Shown here: piece after piece, positions 59,301-60,944 of the stretch
Layout: the number at the start of each line of letters is the position of its first letter
Numbering within the stretch: the stretch's first letter is position 1
Assembly: GCF_032854445.1 (NCBI RefSeq)
Contig: NC_088295.1
Location: forward strand, 54,171,249-54,235,248
Length of the DNA stretch: 64,000 nucleotides
DNA from: Liolophura sinensis
Taxonomy: Eukaryota > Mollusca > Polyplacophora > Chitonida > Chitonidae
Direction: 5' to 3'
Translations under genes and position numbers: made by a program
Notes under the pieces: model-generated
Database searches by the model: none
Told to the model about the DNA's origin: nothing
The model's input: the letters and a program-made list of their open reading frames with translations, nothing else

Positions 59301-60944
59301 AACACACTATCTGATGACAAACTACCGTAGTACTGTAACTAAAATACCATAATGTGAACTAGCTCTCATGATGTTCATGTCAGCTGTACTGAAATGACCT
59401 AAAAATTATTAAAACTATTTTAGGCATATTGCAAATCTGTACATAAATTTAAAGTATCTAAACTGGATTTGTGGGTTTCGAATTCATGGTGATATTGTAT
59501 TCTTTTGTGCTGTGAGATCGTTACTTTTTCGCAGTGGGGCAATTCAGTGCACTTTAACATGGGCAAAAATGAAAATTGTCCACAAGAGATGATTTTAATT
59601 ATGACCTCACTTACTTTGTAAGCTCCCTAATAAATATAGATTTTTGGAAATAAGCCCTGTTTTGTGAAGGTTTTTCATTTTTGCATATTCCCGCCCAAAG
59701 CGCCCATACTAAAATACACTTAATTGCACAAAGGGACGTCACCATGATGTTGATTCTTGAAAATCCTGTATTGCTGACAGCCTATCTACCTGAACCAGCT
59801 TTTACCAGTATCACTGGCCTTGAAAGTTTCGTCCAATAGTGTAGTATGATTCAACTTGAGAATCATGTGTATTGGAGATTGGTCTGACTCTTGTATTGAA
59901 CATAAATGTGTTTGTTTACAGTATTTGCACAGTATAGATTAATGTCCAGAATTTTCTCAACCGAGAGAAAAAGAAATAGGTGTAGTGTTTTACAGCTTGT
60001 AGTCCTGATTTACTCCACAATAAACATACATCCAGCATAAAGCTATATAATATTATGTATGTAGATGTCAGTCCCATATGCTGACTTCAAATTGACGTCA
60101 GTGTAGAATGTATAGCCATGAGCTTGTTTATCTCTCTGGGCACTATAGATATATTGATTGTAACTCAAGCCCATCTGTAATCCTTTATCAGAATCTGACA
60201 ACAGCTGGGACCCATCCTTTGTGCCTCCTGCTGGTGAAATAGTGACTATGTTTCAAATATGACATGCATGTACACTCCGATTTAATGGTCAATTTTGTGT
60301 AGTTTCTTCAGCAATCCAAATGCTGTTGATTGAAGAATGTTTTGGAATAAATAAAAACATTTTGAGATGTTTTTTCAAGAAAACATTGCAGATCACGGAA
60401 ACGAACTATGAAACTGGAATTGAGTCAGTTCAGTATCACTCAGAATTTTGTGTGGTAAATTACTGCTAAAAATGTCCTCATAAGTTTAAATATAAAGGAA
60501 TTCCTGTATATCTAAATGTAAACTTCAAAAGTTAGCCATTTTAAAGCTTCGAAACATACAGGAACACTGAAACACTCAAGTGGGTATAATTAAGTCTTCA
60601 TGATATTGCATGTTTAAAGATAACTTTCTGAGGAATACATGAACAGCATGAGGTTTTCTTTATGTTTTTGGTAAAATTAAATTCTTATTTTTTGAATTAA
60701 GAACAATTTTTGTTTAGTGTACTGAACATACTAAGTCTTAGCTGAAAATTTTGCTGTACAGATATGTGTGAACTAGCTCTGGTTGTTCCCTTGTTTCAGC
60801 TACAACCGATTACTGACAGTGATTCACAGAAGCCTACAAGATTTGCTGAAAGCTCTCAAAGGTCTGGTAGTGCTGTCCCAGGAACTGGAGAACATGGCTA
60901 ACAGCCTGTACATTAATGTAGTGCCAGACATGTGGGCAGGCAAG
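2171..60944 (+). CDS. DNAH1: Axonemal dynein heavy chain 1 orthologue, 75 exon positions, 3' end missing
   Basis: This is the motor subunit of a ciliary/flagellar inner dynein arm: it hydrolyses ATP at AAA1 and slides doublet microtubules. In humans DNAH1 loss causes malformed sperm flagella and infertility (established knowledge). The joined exons give 4,024 codons with no frame break; the family is about 4,250 residues long. In order (residues from my exon model): tail/linker 1-1505; AAA1 P-loop GPAGTGKT near 1527 and Walker B CFDEFNRI near 1575; AAA2 P-loop GPTGSGKT near 1808; AAA3 P-loop GPTGTGKT near 2172 and Walker [13 protein letters not shown]4 P-loop-like GMGGSGR near 2530 (Arg in place of Lys); stalk and microtubule-binding domain about 2720-3110; AAA5, AAA6 and start of C-terminal domain. 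Near-identity to vertebrate DNAH1 in [10 protein letters not shown], the run from [10 protein letters not shown], and [12 protein letters not shown] decides DNAH1 over DNAH3/7/12. Introns range from 135 to 2,720 bp. The last exons, about 200 residues, lie beyond the window. Confidence 0.5.
2336..3470 (+). other. Intron 1, nothing recognised
   Basis: 1,135 bp. The stretch 2970-3400 is less AT-rich and has a 61-codon open frame on the - strand that resembles nothing I know. It could be an old mobile-element relic. Confidence 0.5.
3471..3543 (+). CDS. DNAH1: DNAH1 exon 2
   Basis: 73 nt, phase 0 to 1, cctcttgtag acceptor and gtaag donor. Encodes [20 protein letters not shown]..., a weakly conserved N-terminal stretch. 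Called mainly from splice sites, phase and position between two well-supported exons. Confidence 0.5.
3779..4012 (+). repeat. tRNA-derived SINE, copy 1 (degenerate)
   Basis: Begins GGGGCCTCCATGGCCGATGG, the tRNA-like head (A box TGGCN...), followed by the shared central domain (GGTCTGCCAGCAACCTGC..., ATAATGCTGG, AATTCTTGAGTAC) and an AAATAAATAAAT tail. The B-box region is deleted. No target-site duplication seen. Confidence 0.5.
4517..4608 (+). CDS. DNAH1: DNAH1 exon 3
   Basis: 92 nt, phase 1 to 0, gtttcag acceptor and gtgag donor. Encodes [16 protein letters not shown], aligning with the DNAH1 N-terminal region just before the conserved FPW...EPKVQ block. Confidence 0.5.
5189..5277 (+). CDS. 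DNAH1: DNAH1 exon 4
   Basis: 89 nt, phase 0 to 2. Encodes [14 protein letters not shown]...[10 protein letters not shown]; the PRKIEIERR junction with the next exon is a DNAH1 hallmark. Confidence 0.5.
5435..5600 (-). repeat. Degenerate SINE-like fragment
   Basis: GTGTTTAATGCTGTGCTCAA followed by GGTTATGGATGGAGGAGACC resembles the central domain and 3' end of the window's main SINE family read on the - strand. Old and strongly diverged; the boundaries are estimates. Confidence 0.5.
5731..6017 (+). CDS. DNAH1: DNAH1 exon 5
   Basis: 287 nt, phase 2 to 1, residues about 140-235. Contains [20 protein letters not shown] and EEWLSLG...RKPVPGLAL, closely matching the DNAH1 tail. Confidence 0.5.
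6487..6639 (+). CDS. DNAH1: DNAH1 exon 6
   Basis: 153 nt, phase 1 to 1. Encodes [13 protein letters not shown]...[12 protein letters not shown], the conserved WCEVGVLDYD block of DNAH1. Confidence 0.5.
7318..7576 (+). CDS. DNAH1: DNAH1 exon 7
   Basis: 259 nt, phase 1 to 2. Encodes [20 protein letters not shown] and [15 protein letters not shown]. The donor is placed at GG|gtatga because only that phase joins the next exon. Confidence 0.5.
7577..8729 (+). other. Intron 7, nothing recognised
   Basis: 1,153 bp of AT-rich sequence with no repeat or open frame that I can identify. Confidence 0.5.
8730..8887 (+). CDS. DNAH1: DNAH1 exon 8
   Basis: 158 nt, phase 2 to 1. Encodes [20 protein letters not shown] and FAFVTLPP, matching the DNAH1 tail (YERSMNKINFD...FSYVTLP in the family). 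Confidence 0.5.
9586..9800 (+). CDS. DNAH1: DNAH1 exon 9
   Basis: 215 nt, phase 1 to 0, donor CAA|gtaaaa. Encodes [19 protein letters not shown] and [11 protein letters not shown], both DNAH1 signatures. Confidence 0.5.
10383..10550 (+). CDS. DNAH1: DNAH1 exon 10
   Basis: 168 nt, phase 0 to 0. Encodes [20 protein letters not shown] and the [16 protein letters not shown] helix of the tail. Confidence 0.5.
11139..11269 (+). CDS. DNAH1: DNAH1 exon 11
   Basis: 131 nt, phase 0 to 2. Encodes [18 protein letters not shown] and [12 protein letters not shown]. Confidence 0.5.
11728..11878 (+). CDS. DNAH1: DNAH1 exon 12
   Basis: 151 nt, phase 2 to 0. Encodes [20 protein letters not shown] and [17 protein letters not shown]. 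Confidence 0.5.
12232..12425 (+). CDS. DNAH1: DNAH1 exon 13
   Basis: 194 nt, phase 0 to 2, long pyrimidine tract before ttcag. Encodes [20 protein letters not shown]. Confidence 0.5.
12879..13104 (+). CDS. DNAH1: DNAH1 exon 14
   Basis: 226 nt, phase 2 to 0. Encodes [20 protein letters not shown] followed by [13 protein letters not shown], part of the conserved tail. Confidence 0.5.
13840..13959 (+). CDS. DNAH1: DNAH1 exon 15
   Basis: 120 nt, phase 0 to 0. Encodes [20 protein letters not shown] and MREWMKTIP. Confidence 0.5.
14365..14447 (+). CDS. DNAH1: DNAH1 exon 16
   Basis: 83 nt, phase 0 to 2. Encodes [16 protein letters not shown]; the split AA|G codon joins to KWTAIGWP in the next exon. 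Confidence 0.5.
15002..15143 (+). CDS. DNAH1: DNAH1 exon 17
   Basis: 142 nt, phase 2 to 0. Encodes [18 protein letters not shown] and the [17 protein letters not shown] helix near the start of the linker. Confidence 0.5.
15725..15880 (+). CDS. DNAH1: DNAH1 exon 18
   Basis: 156 nt, phase 0 to 0. Encodes [20 protein letters not shown] and [13 protein letters not shown], strongly conserved in inner-arm heavy chains. Confidence 0.5.
16744..16942 (+). CDS. DNAH1: DNAH1 exon 19
   Basis: 199 nt, phase 0 to 1. Encodes [20 protein letters not shown] and [13 protein letters not shown], in the linker. Confidence 0.5.
16943..19000 (+). other. Intron 19, 2.06 kb
   Basis: Holds one small inverted-repeat element (17455-17607). 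The rest is AT-rich with no recognisable gene, RNA or exon-like open frame. Confidence 0.5.
17455..17607. mobile_element. Small inverted-repeat element (MITE-like)
   Basis: GGTTGTTCAGAAGTGT near the left end pairs with ACACTTCTAAACAACTGGGC at the right end; the reverse complement of the right arm reads GCCCAGTTGTTTAGAAGTGT. The interior also folds (AAGACATACTTAAATCTTAA). About 150 bp with no coding capacity. The left boundary is uncertain because of a small insertion. Confidence 0.5.
19001..19113 (+). CDS. DNAH1: DNAH1 exon 20
   Basis: 113 nt, phase 1 to 0. Encodes [20 protein letters not shown] and [17 protein letters not shown], the conserved linker motif. Confidence 0.5.
19458..19598 (+). 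CDS. DNAH1: DNAH1 exon 21
   Basis: 141 nt, phase 0 to 0. Encodes [14 protein letters not shown] and the preceding DHIQVIA, linker. Confidence 0.5.
19851..20063 (+). CDS. DNAH1: DNAH1 exon 22 (GC donor)
   Basis: 213 nt, phase 0 to 0. Encodes [20 protein letters not shown] and the [11 protein letters not shown] that follows. The donor is ACACAG|gcaagc, a GC-AG intron; no GT fits frame and homology. Confidence 0.5.
20426..20590 (+). CDS. DNAH1: DNAH1 exon 23
   Basis: 165 nt, phase 0 to 0. Encodes [20 protein letters not shown], one of the most conserved linker segments of all dyneins. Confidence 0.5.
20970..21197 (+). CDS. DNAH1: DNAH1 exon 24
   Basis: 228 nt, phase 0 to 0. Encodes [20 protein letters not shown] and the following [15 protein letters not shown], the linker signature of dynein heavy chains. 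Confidence 0.5.
21566..21745 (+). CDS. DNAH1: DNAH1 exon 25
   Basis: 180 nt, phase 0 to 0. Encodes [11 protein letters not shown] and [17 protein letters not shown], linker. Confidence 0.5.
22062..22363 (+). CDS. DNAH1: DNAH1 exon 26
   Basis: 302 nt, phase 0 to 2. Encodes [20 protein letters not shown] and [15 protein letters not shown] at the linker end; the ISQLR end continues into RYYW. Confidence 0.5.
22735..22848 (+). CDS. DNAH1: DNAH1 exon 27
   Basis: 114 nt, phase 2 to 2. Encodes [20 protein letters not shown], the lead-in to AAA1. Confidence 0.5.
22870..23097 (-). repeat. tRNA-derived SINE, copy 2
   Basis: Near full length on the - strand, inserted 21 bp past the exon 27 donor. Flanked by TAATATCTTTA (22859-22869) and TAATATTTTTA (23098-23108), an 11-bp target duplication with one mismatch. 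Confidence 0.5.
23337..23427 (+). CDS. DNAH1: DNAH1 exon 28 (AAA1 Walker A)
   Basis: 91 nt, phase 2 to 0, residues about 1506-1536. Encodes [20 protein letters not shown] with the AAA1 P-loop [10 protein letters not shown], the main ATP-binding site. Confidence 0.5.
23644..23741 (+). CDS. DNAH1: DNAH1 exon 29
   Basis: 98 nt, phase 0 to 2. Encodes [20 protein letters not shown] of AAA1. It ends GCA AG|, so the next exon must begin with C. Confidence 0.5.
24382..24715. mobile_element. 334-bp MITE bounded by TTAA
   Basis: The left end TTAAAGGGACATACTGCCAA and the reverse complement of the right end (TTAAAGGGGCATACTGCCAA) match at 19 of 20 positions. No open frame of note. TTAA at both ends suggests a TTAA target duplication, as piggyBac-type elements make, though the superfamily is not proven. 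Ends 120 bp before exon 30A. Confidence 0.5.
24836..24941 (+). CDS. DNAH1: DNAH1 exon 30A (AAA1 Walker B, alternative 1)
   Basis: 106 nt, phase 2 to 0, acceptor tctgacag and donor AGG|gtgag. Encodes [20 protein letters not shown] then [14 protein letters not shown]. It contains the AAA1 Walker B DE and the following helix. Its C-terminal half is the version seen in DNAH1 of other animals (QKAQQQR), so this is probably the ancestral form. A second copy of the same exon lies 571 bp downstream. Confidence 0.5.
25513..25618 (+). CDS. DNAH1: DNAH1 exon 30B (AAA1 Walker B, alternative 2)
   Basis: 106 nt with the same phases as 30A; acceptor tctacatag, donor AAG|gtgcag. Its first 22 codons encode the same peptide as 30A through nine synonymous codon changes. 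It then reads [14 protein letters not shown], with 7 of 13 residues changed after the shared Ala. The Walker B acidic pair is kept, so it should remain ATPase-competent. Splicing 30A to 30B would give TGA after seven codons, so the two are expected to be mutually exclusive. Confidence 0.5.
25619..26726 (+). other. Intron after exon 30B, nothing recognised
   Basis: 1,108 bp; I looked for a third copy of the Walker B exon and found none, nor a named repeat. Confidence 0.5.
26727..26840 (+). CDS. DNAH1: DNAH1 exon 31
   Basis: 114 nt, phase 0 to 0. Encodes [20 protein letters not shown] and [18 protein letters not shown], the AAA1 sensor-1 region shared by all dyneins. Confidence 0.5.
27195..27344 (+). 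CDS. DNAH1: DNAH1 exon 32
   Basis: 150 nt, phase 0 to 0. Encodes [20 protein letters not shown] and [20 protein letters not shown]1 with its arginine-containing loop. Confidence 0.5.
27596..27753 (-). repeat. tRNA-derived SINE, copy 3, head missing
   Basis: Has the (ATTT)n tail and central domain but stops before the tRNA-like head. Flanked by a perfect 13-bp duplication TATTAAGCTACTA (27583-27595 and 27754-27766), so it was inserted in this truncated form. Confidence 0.5.
28199..28285 (+). CDS. DNAH1: DNAH1 exon 33
   Basis: 87 nt, phase 0 to 0. Encodes [23 protein letters not shown]1 end, conserved in all dynein heavy chains. Confidence 0.5.
28391..28505 (+). repeat. Second SINE type, fragment
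   Basis: Contains GTGGCTTTAAGTCAGGAAG preceded by TTTTGATCCAGCTCTTGCCG (B-box-like). The block recurs in related form at about 39730 (GTGGCTTCAAGTCAGGGAA). Boundaries approximate. Confidence 0.5.
28579..28685 (+). CDS. DNAH1: DNAH1 exon 34
   Basis: 107 nt, phase 0 to 2. Encodes [20 protein letters not shown] and [13 protein letters not shown], between AAA1 and AAA2. Confidence 0.5.
28913..28992 (+). CDS. DNAH1: DNAH1 exon 35
   Basis: 80 nt, phase 2 to 1. Encodes [20 protein letters not shown], the variable AAA1-AAA2 connector. Confidence 0.5.
29225..29316 (+). CDS. DNAH1: DNAH1 exon 36 (AAA2 Walker A)
   Basis: 92 nt, phase 1 to 0. Encodes [20 protein letters not shown] then GSGKTK: the AAA2 P-loop GPTGSGKT. 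Confidence 0.5.
29709..29863 (+). CDS. DNAH1: DNAH1 exon 37
   Basis: 155 nt, phase 0 to 2. Encodes [23 protein letters not shown]2; the split TG|G codon gives HEWTDGIL across the junction. Confidence 0.5.
29879..30145. mobile_element. Palindromic DNA element (foldback/MITE-like)
   Basis: Long imperfect inverted repeat: AGCCCAGTCAGGATCTCAG at the left pairs with the right end (reverse complement AGCCCACTCATCATTTCAG). Farther in, GGCTCTCGCAGACTAACG pairs with an arm reading GGCTCTCGCAAACTACTG. No coding capacity. Starts about 15 bp after the exon 37 donor. Outer boundaries are approximate. Confidence 0.5.
30699..30876 (+). CDS. DNAH1: DNAH1 exon 38 (AAA2 Walker B)
   Basis: 178 nt, phase 2 to 0. 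Encodes [20 protein letters not shown] and [20 protein letters not shown]2 core. Confidence 0.5.
31012..31206 (+). CDS. DNAH1: DNAH1 exon 39
   Basis: 195 nt, phase 0 to 0. Encodes [20 protein letters not shown], the AAA2 motif conserved across dyneins. The intron before it is the shortest in the gene (135 bp). Confidence 0.5.
31692..31811 (+). CDS. DNAH1: DNAH1 exon 40
   Basis: 120 nt, phase 0 to 0. Encodes [18 protein letters not shown] at the AAA2 end. Confidence 0.5.
32838..32973 (+). repeat. Perfect 68-bp tandem duplication
   Basis: Two head-to-tail copies, 32838-32905 and 32906-32973, identical as far as I can read. A unit of 68 is not a multiple of three, so it shifts any reading frame crossing it. 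Perfect identity implies a recent event or an assembly artefact. Confidence 0.5.
32940..33071 (+). CDS. Candidate cassette exon, Asp/Ser-rich (uncertain)
   Basis: An open frame of exactly 44 codons runs from an acceptor-like gcacaag to a consensus donor CTT|gtgagt. Both ends are phase 0, the phase of the surrounding exons 40 and 41. The peptide is acidic and serine-rich ([20 protein letters not shown]). It would insert between AAA2 and AAA3, a spot where the human protein has no such segment. The acceptor lacks a good pyrimidine tract and lies in the duplicated 68-bp unit. It may be chance or an exon of something else. Confidence 0.5.
33306..33363. repeat. Short CACTA-rich minisatellite
   Basis: Five or six imperfect ACACTAGCACGCTAC-like units in a row. 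No gene relation seen. Confidence 0.5.
34532..34690 (+). CDS. DNAH1: DNAH1 exon 41
   Basis: 159 nt, phase 0 to 0. Encodes [20 protein letters not shown], the AAA2-AAA3 junction. Confidence 0.5.
35167..35277 (+). CDS. DNAH1: DNAH1 exon 42
   Basis: 111 nt, phase 0 to 0. Encodes [20 protein letters not shown] then an acidic EDEEEAGSE run, as in other DNAH1 proteins. Confidence 0.5.
35710..35850 (+). CDS. DNAH1: DNAH1 exon 43
   Basis: 141 nt, phase 0 to 0. Encodes [20 protein letters not shown], lead-in to AAA3. Confidence 0.5.
36488..36648 (+). CDS. DNAH1: DNAH1 exon 44 (AAA3 Walker A)
   Basis: 161 nt, phase 0 to 2. Encodes [20 protein letters not shown] and [15 protein letters not shown]; the AAA3 P-loop is intact. 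Confidence 0.5.
37040..37197 (+). CDS. DNAH1: DNAH1 exon 45 (AAA3 Walker B)
   Basis: 158 nt, phase 2 to 1. Encodes [20 protein letters not shown] then [23 protein letters not shown]3 Walker B. Confidence 0.5.
37375..37643 (-). repeat. tRNA-derived SINE, copy 4, full length
   Basis: Complete - strand copy from the (ATTT)n tail to the tRNA-like head (CCACGGAGGCCCC on the + strand). Flanked by a perfect 15-bp duplication CTGAAGCTTATTAGA (37360-37374 and 37644-37658). Confidence 0.5.
37919..38092 (+). CDS. DNAH1: DNAH1 exon 46
   Basis: 174 nt, phase 1 to 1. Encodes [20 protein letters not shown] and [14 protein letters not shown]3 sensor region. Confidence 0.5.
38467..38493 (+). CDS. DNAH1: DNAH1 exon 47 (27-nt microexon)
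   Basis: ctgctcacag acceptor and gtgagg donor enclose 27 nt, phase 1 to 1, encoding (D)EVIVSNT(D). With it, the spacing from ...SW to NVY is 33 residues, close to the 36 of human DNAH1; without it, 24. Skipping keeps frame, so it could also be alternative. No homology anchor beyond length, phase and splice sites. Confidence 0.5.
39140..39555 (+). CDS. DNAH1: DNAH1 exon 48
   Basis: 416 nt, phase 1 to 0, the largest exon. Encodes [20 protein letters not shown] and [23 protein letters not shown]3 C-terminal part. Confidence 0.5.
39655..39824 (+). repeat. Second SINE type, copy with poly-A
   Basis: Contains B-box-like GTTCAAATCC, GTGGCTTCAAGTCAGGGAA shared with 28391-28505, and a run of 17 A at 39808-39824. 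Probably tRNA-derived; the head is diverged. Confidence 0.5.
40173..40369 (+). CDS. DNAH1: DNAH1 exon 49 (AAA4 Walker A)
   Basis: 197 nt, phase 0 to 2. Encodes [20 protein letters not shown]. The usual P-loop Lys of AAA4 is Arg here, as in many axonemal inner-arm chains, so AAA4 may bind nucleotide weakly or not hydrolyse it. Confidence 0.5.
40876..41011 (+). CDS. DNAH1: DNAH1 exon 50
   Basis: 136 nt, phase 2 to 0. Encodes [20 protein letters not shown] and [13 protein letters not shown]4. Confidence 0.5.
41450..41658 (+). CDS. DNAH1: DNAH1 exon 51
   Basis: 209 nt, phase 0 to 2. Encodes [20 protein letters not shown] and [15 protein letters not shown]4; the split AG|C codon leads into SPIGEVFR. 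Confidence 0.5.
42111..42170 (+). repeat. (CTTCAT)n pyrimidine tract at intron 51 acceptor
   Basis: About 60 bases of imperfect CTTCATCTTCATCTCTTCAT repeats directly before the exon 52 acceptor; it doubles as an unusually long pyrimidine tract. Confidence 0.5.
42176..42347 (+). CDS. DNAH1: DNAH1 exon 52
   Basis: 172 nt, phase 2 to 0. Encodes [20 protein letters not shown] and [13 protein letters not shown], the AAA4 motif of all dyneins. Confidence 0.5.
42813..43004 (+). CDS. DNAH1: DNAH1 exon 53 (GC donor)
   Basis: 192 nt, phase 0 to 0. Encodes [20 protein letters not shown] and the start of stalk coil 1. The donor is GACAAA|gcaagt, the second GC-AG intron of the gene. Confidence 0.5.
43481..43600 (+). 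CDS. DNAH1: DNAH1 exon 54 (stalk coil 1)
   Basis: 120 nt, phase 0 to 0. Encodes heptad-rich [20 protein letters not shown] of the antiparallel stalk. Confidence 0.5.
43861..43986 (+). CDS. DNAH1: DNAH1 exon 55 (stalk coil 1)
   Basis: 126 nt, phase 0 to 0. Encodes [20 protein letters not shown], end of coil 1 at the microtubule-binding domain. Confidence 0.5.
44595..44744 (+). CDS. DNAH1: DNAH1 exon 56 (microtubule-binding domain)
   Basis: 150 nt, phase 0 to 0. Encodes [20 protein letters not shown], the first part of the microtubule-binding domain. Confidence 0.5.
44782..45010 (+). repeat. tRNA-derived SINE, copy 5
   Basis: + strand copy starting TTTCGTGGCCAAGTGGG (A-box-like), then GCTCATGCTGGCTTCCTGTC, GATCTGCCAGCAACCTGC and an AAATTAAATAAATA tail. 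37 bp after the exon 56 donor. Target duplication not clear. Confidence 0.5.
45340..45513 (+). CDS. DNAH1: DNAH1 exon 57 (microtubule-binding domain)
   Basis: 174 nt, phase 0 to 0. Encodes [20 protein letters not shown] and the YKDKDNI-like [11 protein letters not shown] helix. Confidence 0.5.
45870..46148 (+). CDS. DNAH1: DNAH1 exon 58 (stalk coil 2)
   Basis: 279 nt, phase 0 to 0. Encodes [20 protein letters not shown] then long heptads ([20 protein letters not shown]), the return helix of the stalk. Confidence 0.5.
46716..46847 (+). CDS. DNAH1: DNAH1 exon 59
   Basis: 132 nt, phase 0 to 0. Encodes [20 protein letters not shown] and [10 protein letters not shown], stalk base into AAA5. Confidence 0.5.
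47166..47411 (+). CDS. DNAH1: DNAH1 exon 60 (AAA5)
   Basis: 246 nt, phase 0 to 0. Encodes [20 protein letters not shown] and [18 protein letters not shown]. The antisense open frame across it is only a shadow. Confidence 0.5.
47693..47842 (+). CDS. DNAH1: DNAH1 exon 61 (AAA5)
   Basis: 150 nt, phase 0 to 0. Encodes [23 protein letters not shown]5. Confidence 0.5.
48197..48357 (+). CDS. DNAH1: DNAH1 exon 62 (AAA5)
   Basis: 161 nt, phase 0 to 2. Encodes [20 protein letters not shown] and LVNFTLSP. Confidence 0.5.
49156..49381 (+). CDS. DNAH1: DNAH1 exon 63
   Basis: 226 nt, phase 2 to 0. Encodes [20 protein letters not shown] and the strut helix [14 protein letters not shown], which supports the stalk in dyneins. 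Confidence 0.5.
49627..49822 (+). CDS. DNAH1: DNAH1 exon 64
   Basis: 196 nt, phase 0 to 1. Encodes [20 protein letters not shown] and [17 protein letters not shown]. Confidence 0.5.
50317..50468 (+). CDS. DNAH1: DNAH1 exon 65
   Basis: 152 nt, phase 1 to 0. Encodes [20 protein letters not shown], conserved dynein helix after AAA5. Confidence 0.5.
50469..52150 (+). other. Intron 65, 1.7 kb
   Basis: Carries the full-length SINE at 51230-51513 and a poly-C stretch near 50812. Otherwise nothing recognised. Confidence 0.5.
51230..51513 (-). repeat. tRNA-derived SINE, copy 6, full length
   Basis: Best-preserved copy. Read on the - strand: tRNA-like head (GCCTCCGTGGCTCACTTGG), B-box-like GAGTTCAAGTCC, central domain, then a tail of about eight AAAT units. 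A perfect 13-bp duplication TGGAGGAAAAATT flanks it (51217-51229 and 51514-51526). Confidence 0.5.
52151..52350 (+). CDS. DNAH1: DNAH1 exon 66
   Basis: 200 nt, phase 0 to 2. Encodes [20 protein letters not shown], between AAA5 and AAA6. Confidence 0.5.
53100..53244 (+). CDS. DNAH1: DNAH1 exon 67
   Basis: 145 nt, phase 2 to 0. Encodes [20 protein letters not shown], the dynein LRPD motif, and [11 protein letters not shown]. Confidence 0.5.
53876..54034 (+). CDS. DNAH1: DNAH1 exon 68 (AAA6)
   Basis: 159 nt, phase 0 to 0. Encodes [20 protein letters not shown] and [12 protein letters not shown], the AAA6 P-loop-like region. Confidence 0.5.
54380..54511 (+). CDS. DNAH1: DNAH1 exon 69 (AAA6)
   Basis: 132 nt, phase 0 to 0. 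Encodes [23 protein letters not shown]6 Walker-B-like strand. Confidence 0.5.
54735..54908 (+). CDS. DNAH1: DNAH1 exon 70 (AAA6)
   Basis: 174 nt, phase 0 to 0. Encodes [20 protein letters not shown] and [18 protein letters not shown]. Confidence 0.5.
54939..55036. repeat. Short tandem repeat, unit about 26 bp
   Basis: Four imperfect units built on ATCCAGATACAGTGTTATTT, starting 31 bp after exon 70. Confidence 0.5.
55308..55490 (+). CDS. DNAH1: DNAH1 exon 71 (AAA6)
   Basis: 183 nt, phase 0 to 0. Encodes [20 protein letters not shown] then [20 protein letters not shown], near-invariant in DNAH1. Confidence 0.5.
56177..56353 (+). CDS. DNAH1: DNAH1 exon 72
   Basis: 177 nt, phase 0 to 0. Encodes [20 protein letters not shown] and [18 protein letters not shown]6 end. 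Confidence 0.5.
56514..56540. repeat. (TG)n microsatellite
   Basis: Interrupted TG dinucleotide repeat of about 13 units. Confidence 0.5.
57645..57906. repeat. Minisatellite with hairpin units plus G20
   Basis: About eight units of roughly 29 bp built on GATACAGTTGTTACTGTAAC, each with an ACAGT...ACTGT inverted repeat, ending in a run of 20 G. Confidence 0.5.
58545..58715 (+). CDS. DNAH1: DNAH1 exon 73 (C-terminal domain)
   Basis: 171 nt, phase 0 to 0. Encodes [20 protein letters not shown], the family motif opening the C-terminal domain. Confidence 0.5.
59053..59183 (+). CDS. DNAH1: DNAH1 exon 74 (C-terminal domain)
   Basis: 131 nt, phase 0 to 2. Encodes [20 protein letters not shown], then R split into the next exon. 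Confidence 0.5.
59184..60799 (+). other. Intron 74, 1.6 kb
   Basis: Contains one small inverted-repeat element (59539-59727). The remainder is unremarkable AT-rich sequence. Confidence 0.5.
59539..59727. mobile_element. 189-bp inverted-repeat element (MITE-like)
   Basis: The left end GCAATTCAGTGCACTTTAAC and the reverse complement of the right end (GCAATTAAGTGTATTTTAGT) agree at most positions, and both continue into ATGGGC. No coding capacity. No clear target duplication. Confidence 0.5.
60800..60944 (+). CDS. DNAH1: DNAH1 exon 75 (last in window)
   Basis: 145 nt, phase 2 to 0, donor AAG|gtgagt. Encodes [20 protein letters not shown] and ends MWAGK, about 200 residues before the family's usual C-terminus. 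No stop codon; the next exon lies outside. Confidence 0.5.
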
